This document shows positions 57,966-64,000 of a DNA stretch of 64,000 bases, piece by piece. The stretch is from positions 496,001-560,000 of the forward strand of contig NW_026252285.1 in assembly GCF_025094135.1 (NCBI RefSeq), in the 5' to 3' direction. A program made the position numbers and the translations under genes. The stretch's first letter is position 1. Every line of letters begins with the position of its first letter. This stretch comes from Mucor mucedo (taxonomy: Eukaryota > Mucoromycota > Mucoromycetes > Mucorales > Mucoraceae). The notes under the pieces were generated by a model that had not been told where the DNA came from, did no database searches, and was given only the letters and a program-made list of their open reading frames with translations.

Positions 57966-59223
57966 TTATTTGTTGATTGCAGAAACTGCTACGCCATATT
58001 GAACCCATTTTAAAATAACAGGTCTTATACAAGACAACCAAAGCTCCGTATCTGTCATTGGTTTTCCATTAGGGCCATTTCTTCTATTGACGCGAATCCA
58101 CTCTCTATGTGTTTTCCCGCAACCTTCACATTTAAACCCAGCCGGACTGTATAAACTTGAAAGCTCCAAATGGATCAATCTTTCCACTCTATGAGGTGAG
58201 GGGCATTTTGGAAACCCTTCCAAAGAGCCATGCAGCAATGCCAAATTTGCCCGCAGAGTGTTCTTGTTTTTTGTCAAGGGAAAACTAGGGAATATTTCGA
58301 TAATATTTGGTTCTAGTTTACAAACGGTGGAAACTTGATTCATTCGTCTGTGAGGATCTGTCGTTTTGCCAATTTTAAAATACGCATGCGTATCTTTTGA
58401 CACTCGTGGGCCATTAACTATTGAATAGGCATAGATAAATCCATTGGTATCACGGTCTGATATCGGCTTTTCCATTACTTGACGCATTGTTGATTTTTGA
58501 GGTTCGGAAATGTGATGGCCGATCCATACTGTTTTTTTGAAAAGAAGAAACAAAAAAAAAAAAAAAAAAAAAAAAACTGTCAACTGCTATAACGAATGAT
58601 CCCTTTTTTTTAAAGAAAAATATATATTTACAGTCCCAGCAATCATAAAGCTTTTTGGGTGGTATAATTTTTTTTCTGCCCAGTATGGAAGGACTGTATT
58701 GTTGTATAAGAGCTTTGATTATTTCTTCAGACGCTCGATTCCTGCTGGAGTTTTGTTGATTGGCTATTTTTTTTACGGCTTTAAGTTGGACGGCTTTCAG
58801 TTGAGCGGCTTTTTTGGCTTGTTTGCTTTTCGACATGTCATGATTATAGCAACGCACTTGATCTGTAAGGGGGAGTGTGGGGTCTGTTTTAACAAGTCGT
58901 TCACAACGGTGTCCGTCATAAGACCTATTAACAGAACAACGACGGAATTTCTCCAGCATGACTACTTTTCCAACTTCTGGCTTACATTCATTCTGTGTCG
59001 TTTGCAATGGTGTAATAGGAAGCAATGGGGACGGTTCCACAAAAGTGGTTTGAATTTCGTCAGTAGAAATTGTCTGCAAGGAAGAGGCCGCGTTTGAGTT
59101 TGAACGATACTGGTGTTTCCATGGTTTCTGTTGTACTTCTTTACTAGACATGAGGTTTTTTAAGGCAGACGTATACCAACATGATTTTGAGAAAGCAAGT
59201 TTATGTCGGCAATGCCTCAACAT
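57966..59223 (-). CDS. T5orf172/DUF1766 (GIY-YIG-like) domain protein
   Basis: Exons 59223-58632 and 58528-57966 join to 384 aa. The N-terminal half is Ser/Gln/Lys-rich with a Cys/His set (RRCSVNRSYDGHRCERLV, VRCYNHDM) that could bind metal, then a KKAAQLKAVQLKAVKK helix. The C-terminal half (about 225-340) fits the T5orf172/GIY-YIG-like fold: GFIYAYSIVNG, YFKIGKTTDPHRRMNQ, RVERLIHLELSS, then CEGCGKTHREW. In fungi related proteins include the Mug113 family. Nuclease activity is not assured, and cellular role is unknown. The intron (58529-58631) carries a 25-A run (58552-58576); reading through it gives only poly-Phe and is rejected. Confidence 0.83.
58552..58576. repeat. poly(A) run of 25 in an intron
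   Basis: Plus-strand A run inside the single intron of the T5orf172-type gene. A further run of about 19 A lies in the intergenic region at 59450-59468. Confidence 0.9.
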
Positions 59224-59637
59224 TTCGACTGTACTAAAAAGGGGGATAAAGAAAATAAAACTTTTTTTCTTATTTTTTGTTTTGGTCTGTGCCTGAACTT
59301 AAAAATTCTGGTTCTGACAGACTCCCGAATACAACGGCTATTTAGAGATACGCCTTGTCTTTGCGGTTTCAGCACAATTTCTATCAGTTGAACAGCTAAT
59401 TTTTAAATGAGAGGATGATATATGATCTTTGACAGGTTTAGATTATAAAAAAAAAAAAAAAAAAAAAACGTAACAAAGATAAAACAGGACGAAGCGTGAC
59501 TATATTTCAAGAAACAGCTATTGGATGATATATTCAAGAACAGCCTGTTAGATTTCCACGATTTTTTCTCCTCGAGTGCACGAACAATTTGAAAGTAGTG
59601 TAAACTAAGAAACAAAATAAATTGTTGAAAGGGGATC
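59224..59637. promoter_or_regulatory. divergent region, T5orf172-type gene / GPI1
   Basis: About 410 bp between opposite starts, including the A run near 59450-59468. No named site. Confidence 0.4.
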
Positions 59638-62600
59638 ATGTCAGCCAATGGCACCATTAAATTATTTTGGCCTTCGCATCTTTGTTCGCCAAAGAATCGT
59701 GGAGGTTTTTTAATTGGATGGTATAATTCCACAAGCACCATTTGTGTTGCTTCCATTGTCTCTGGTGTCGAGGTACTTTCTTATACAATTTCATACATGA
59801 TGAGCAGGTCGACCTAAATCAGTATTCTTTCAAATCAGCTTAACGAATTGCATCGGCTTCTATCCGAATTTTGTATTTCCGGTGAGCATTCAGAGTTCAC
59901 ACATATTAATAAAGTGTGCAACGTGCCTCCACAAATTCTAGGTGTCTTAGTCGACGATCGTTGTGACTTTCCAGTTCCCTCAATAACAGATCGAGGTAAA
60001 AAAAATATTAGCACACGCGCCCGAGAGCTGTAATAACGCTTCTTGATAGGAAACGATAACGTTTGGCTCAAGGTTACATTAAATGGAGCATACGTACCTG
60101 TCCCATTGTAAGTTAAATCTCCTTCTATCATCAATTGAGAAACAACTAAAGAAAAAAATTAAGAGTAGATCTGTCAATGTAGCCGACCAAAAACTAAATT
60201 TTGATACATTTGAAATTATATTTTATGAACAGCCCAACCCCAAAAGATTACAATTTTTAGCCTTAAATCCTTTAGAACTCGATATTTCATCGATAGACAT
60301 GAACATTACCAAGAAAGAGAAGCCGCTCACTAATAAGCAACTCGAAGAATTAGCAAACCTTAAAAAAATTATCAATTACGCACATATCCTAAATAATGAA
60401 CAAAAGTCCGTTTCTGATGATTTAGGGATTGTACTTGTTCAGGTACTTCCACATGCAACAGGTTTCTCCCTTTTCCATACTTACATTCCTATATTTTAGA
60501 TCAATTCGTCTTATTTTTTAGAATATGGTATCAATTTACTGGCAAGCAGCTACAAGCGTAAAAATGCTGCAACATACCCAACACTCGACCGTATTTCCAA
60601 TTTTTTAAGCACAACGTTTAATTACTTGGTACGCACCACCATCACCAGCCCTAAAGGATTCATTGGTTATTACACCAAGAAAATTGTTGTTAGCGTATCG
60701 CTATCGATTTTATTTTTGATTTTGGCTTTGGCAGAAGTCACACTTCATGCATTAAGTGTTCGACTGCCTAAATTCATACTTAACGGTGTTGCCTTTAAAG
60801 ATCTGTTTGCAGCTGGTAAGACAAAAACAAGAAAAAATCAGTCAGCAGCTATATTCAGAACTTTTACTAAAAACCCGATAATAATATTTTGACAGGTCAG
60901 CAAGTAGATTTGAGATTACAGCAACTCTTTTTTTGGCCACGTCAGTATATGATGCTTAGAAAACACAATTGGGCGAACACAGCAAAAACAAGAGCTTATT
61001 ACATCAGGTATATACCTATACATAAGGTTATTTATCCTTCAATGTTTGAAAGATCTAATTAGTATCCATCAAGTTTTTATAACAGCATGTGGCTTGTTGC
61101 TAACGATATTATCATTGGGCTAGCAATAGGATCATTTCTGATGGCAAACAATGCAGCCATGGCAGACAAGTTACATCGCATTTTACATGTAAGTAATACT
61201 AACAATAAAAAAAAGTTCTTCTGTTGTGATAAAAAATAATACTGATATTTTAAATAGAAATATACAGTCGAATCGTTGCACTCGATGATGCTCTGGTTTT
61301 TAGAATCACCAGCCGGTCTTAAACTTAATCATGAACTTGGAAGTTTTCTGAGCGAGCTTTTTCTTTGGCTTATTCGACTTTGGACACTGTGTACGCAAAC
61401 TGTCCAACCTTATACACCTCAAATTATTCATGCGATTGGTTTATCGGGGGTATTTGGGGTAACCATGATTATTTCACTATCTTCTGATTTTTTGGCTTTC
61501 ATGACCTTGCATGTTTATTGTTTTTATATGGTAGCAGCACGTATCTTTAATTGGCAATTGGTGATTCTGAACTCGTTGTTCAATTTATTTAGAGGCAAGA
61601 AACGAAACATTCTTCGTAATCGTATCGATTCTTGTGACTATGATTTGGATCAATTGCTACTAGGAACAAGTTTATTTACCTTGCTGACCTTTCTGTTTCC
61701 GACGGTGTTGATCTATTATTTGACGTTTGCTCTTGTGAGTTATTATAGCTATTTTACACGATGTTAGTTCTAATAATTGACATATTTAGGGAAGAGTCGG
61801 TGTCATATTCTTACAGGCAATTATGGAGACAATTTTAGCTTTTTTTAATCATTTTCCGTTATTTGCGATCATGCTGCGCTTAAAAGATCCCCATAGATTG
61901 CCAGGTAAATATATATATATATATAAGAAACTTAATCTCTAGTAATCACTAACATACACGTAATGATGCGTAGGTGGTCTAGAGTTTGAAATATTTGACC
62001 ATGAAAGTTTCTTGTTGAAACACCATGGCATCCTGTATCGAATTAAACAATTTTTTTTGCGCTCTAAATCCAAGCAAAAGAAGACTGGTCTATCGAAAAA
62101 ACCTTCAAAGAAAGCATTCAGGAAACGAGCGGTCAGTTTTAGTATCCCCACCTTATCCAAAAAGAAGACGCCCGAGGTGCCCATTAACTCTAGTAGAGGC
62201 GCGTATTTATGGATGCGGGTAAAAATATGTTTAGCAAACGAAAAAATAATACAAGGATACTGAAATGCTTTTATACAGAACATGCCAATTCCGTTAGGCG
62301 CTATATTTTTTCAGTACATGCTGTTATGGAAAAGATTAAGCGCACATTACTTTTCTGCATATGTATTCAACTGTTTATTGCATGGCGAGCCAATTAAACC
62401 TATACCAAAACTACAGGTAAGAAAAGTTGGTAATGATTGCATAATAAAGCTAACATTTGCGTTCAATGTTAGTACCCAATGCTCCCAGAAACAAGGTAAA
62501 TTTTTGCCATAGGACATAAATTGACGGATTGGTTTCCATTAATTCATTTTTTTTATATGTATATATCTAGGCCTAGTTTATCGATTTTATGGCAGACACT

Positions 62601-62643
62601 AAAGTTAAATTTACGGGACACGCGTTTAAAGAAAAACGAATGA
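59638..62643 (+). CDS. GPI1: GPI-GlcNAc transferase subunit GPI1 (PIG-Q)
   Basis: Thirteen exons (59638-59772, 59839-59995, 60050-60107, 60166-60442, 60500-60815, 60896-61007, 61086-61188, 61258-61734, 61790-61904, 61974-62218, 62279-62416, 62473-62495, 62571-62643) join to 742 aa. Gpi1 is a multi-span ER protein of the complex that makes GlcNAc-PI, the first step of GPI anchor synthesis. Blocks seen: KLFWPSHLCSPKNRGGFLIGWYN at the start, FYEQPNPKRLQFLAL, LRLQQLFFWPRQYMMLR, NDIIIGLAIG, SPAGLKLNHELGSFL, HAIGLSGVFGVTMIISLSSD, HVYCFYMVAARIFN, LFRGKKRNILRNRIDSCDYDLDQLLLGTSLF. The human PIG-Q core around GLKMNRALD and FRGKKWNVLRQRVDSC matches well. The acceptor at 60498-60499, not the nearer AG at about 60521-60522, keeps the frame. 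Exon 12 is 23 nt. Confidence 0.93.
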
Positions 62644-62860
62644 TAATTGTAAATAATTATATAAAGATGAAATATGTGATACAAAGCGTTATTATGACTT
62701 GATAAGAGTCGTAGTGGATATTTATTAAGATTGTGCAATCAAAAAATTCACTGCGATTGAAACAGAGAATGTTAATTTATTGCTGCGTGTATGGGTAAAT
62801 TATTTATTAGTAAATGTGTTATGTTGATGCGTGTATTGCCTTCATGTGTGTGTGAATTAT
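62644..62860. other. convergent 3' region, GPI1 / coiled-coil gene
   Basis: 217 bp between stops. No kinesin-like or other coding block is seen here. Confidence 0.4.
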
Positions 62861-64000
62861 TCAAGTATTCAAGATTGTCACAACTGTTAAAAATAGGGTA
62901 AGTCAGTTGCTCATATTCATGCAAAACCATGACCAATTTTTTTTTCTTTACCTTTTTGCTTATTTTTGAGCGCATCCTCTTCCAAATCCTTTACGATACT
63001 TAATAGACGATCACGATCTTTATGTGCTTCTGCTAACTTTGATTTAAGATCGTCCACATTCACATTGACGCTCTTGATTTGGGCTCTCTTATGTTCGATT
63101 TCGTACTCTTTCTCTGTGATCGACGATTTGGTATGCTAAATAAAAAGCGATCGTTTTAATATCACATTCTTTTTGCAAGCTTGTGTCAAAGGAGAGCTTA
63201 CTTTGATTTTTGATTTCAAGCTGATGATTTCAGCTTCTGCACCTTCATATGAATCTTGCAATTTAATAATTTTATCCTGAGTAAAAGAGTTCAGCTTCAC
63301 CACATACGATGATATTCTTAAGATTGCTTATTTACCCTCAATGACTGATTCTCTGATAACCTTTGTTCTAATTCGCCTTTGGCGGTTTGTAGCCGTCTAT
63401 TTGCTTCATTGACTTCAACTTCTAAATTGTTCAAGTTGCGATCAAAGTTCAGCTTACTATCTTCCAACTGTTGAGATTCTATGCGTTGATTGGTATGAAG
63501 GTCAGCAACATTGGTGATATGATTTCTTTCTAAAGTCTACGGTTTTTATTAGATAAAAACAAATAGATGAATATTGCGCCTGTTTTCTTCAATAAACAAT
63601 AATATACCGTAATTTCTGCTTGTAATGCTTGTGCTTTTAAAAGTGCTTCCTTTTCTGCAGACTCTTTTTCATCGCGCAATACTTCCAACTCGAGTTTATA
63701 TTGGTTTAACTTTTCCACTATTTTTTTAAAAAATGACAGTTAATACATAAATTCATAAAAAGGAAAATGTTGTCGCAAGTATACTTACATCGTTCCTTGT
63801 TAAATTTGTGTAATTGAGTCATGTCTTCTACTTTGCCCTATAACAAAGAAAGTCTTCAAGTTATTACTTTTTATATAGACATGTATATCTAAAATATAGT
63901 ATATTACTCGTAAATCCCAGGAAGGCCTCTCTTTTAAGCCTGACGCCTTTGTATGGTAAGATTTGGCCAAGGGATCTGTTTCTGCTAGAACTGCAGGTCT
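62861..64000 (-). CDS. coiled-coil protein, 3' part only (kinesin-14-tail-like)
   Basis: Runs off the right edge; only the C-terminal part is visible. Exons seen: 64000-63908 (partial), 63837-63789, 63717-63608, 63536-63336, 63276-63202, 63135-62952 and a possible last exon 62883-62861, giving about 240 codons in frame. The peptide begins with a Pro/Ser/Thr-rich linker, then RPSWDLRGKVEDM, a motif I know from kinesin-14 proteins just before their stalk. It then continues as an almost unbroken coiled coil (KLELEVLRDEKESAEKEALL, EVEVNEANRRLQTAKGELEQ, and so on). No kinesin motor follows before the convergent GPI1 gene, so this is either a motorless relative, a truncated gene or another coiled-coil family. 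The final intron is uncertain; without it the frame stops near 62914. Confidence 0.65.

Noticed and set aside
58450..58640. Poly-Phe extension linking the two halves of the T5orf172-type gene without splicing
   Set aside because: Reading through gives a homopolymeric stretch and leaves the wrong frame for the C-terminal domain; the GT-AG intron restores it.
60500..60610. Apparent frameshift in GPI1 at a T6 run near 60601
   Set aside because: It arises only if the acceptor near 60521 is used. The earlier acceptor at 60498-60499 gives one continuous frame (INSSYFLEYGINLL...), so no frameshift is needed.

Overview
The window is a piece of nuclear genome from a fungus, most likely an early-diverging mucoromycete (Mucorales-like). 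It is AT-rich, its genes are split by many short GT-AG introns (mostly about 50-80 nt), it has long A or T runs, and it carries single-copy eukaryotic housekeeping genes plus a tandem family of secreted aspartic proteases. No operons, rRNA, tRNA or CRISPR were seen. Exon joins below were worked out by eye from splice signals and protein-family continuity; each listed join sums to a whole number of codons.

Region 1-10 kb: spliceosomal SNW/PRP45 (+), converging on ALG10 glucosyltransferase (-), which diverges from a vigilin/SCP160-type multi-KH protein (+). A short-chain dehydrogenase (+) follows, converging on an unrecognised acidic, Asn/Ser-rich protein (-). Region 10-17 kb: three aspartic protease genes in tandem on the minus strand, all with their single intron inside the serine codon of the first DTGS motif; two have hydrophobic C-terminal tails. 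Then PEX22 (-), a peroxisome biogenesis factor.

Region 18-29 kb: BMS1 (+, ribosome biogenesis GTPase), ADE12 adenylosuccinate synthetase (+), an ARHGAP1-like RhoGAP (-), a 1.6 kb gap, and a FucP-like sugar transporter (+). Region 29-38 kb: an intronless F-box protein, a Q/H-rich protein, and a BCK1-type MAPKKK with SAM and Ras-association-like regions and an unusual set of LWA[V/I]xP motifs.

Region 38-43.8 kb is gene-poor and degraded. It holds a ribosomal-protein-L36-like fossil, a 22-bp tandem repeat, a 37-A run, and a broken gene with in-frame stops, a lost segment and a still recognisable intron, probably from a repetitive or mobile family. Region 43.8-64 kb: MCM3 with two ACGCGT boxes just upstream, an F-BAR/RhoGAP protein, two lineage-specific unknown proteins, PUT1 proline dehydrogenase, a T5orf172/GIY-YIG-type protein, GPI1 (GPI anchor synthesis), and the 3' part of a coiled-coil gene that runs off the right edge.

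The genes do not form one pathway. Some share themes: GPI1 makes anchors that the tailed proteases may use, and ALG10 completes the N-glycan precursor for secreted proteins. The MAPKKK and the two RhoGAPs belong to Rho and cell-wall/polarity signalling. I saw no clear new defence or biosynthetic system. The most unusual signals are the repeated LWA[V/I]xP motif in the MAPKKK, the protease cluster architecture, and the layered wreckage at 38-43.8 kb.
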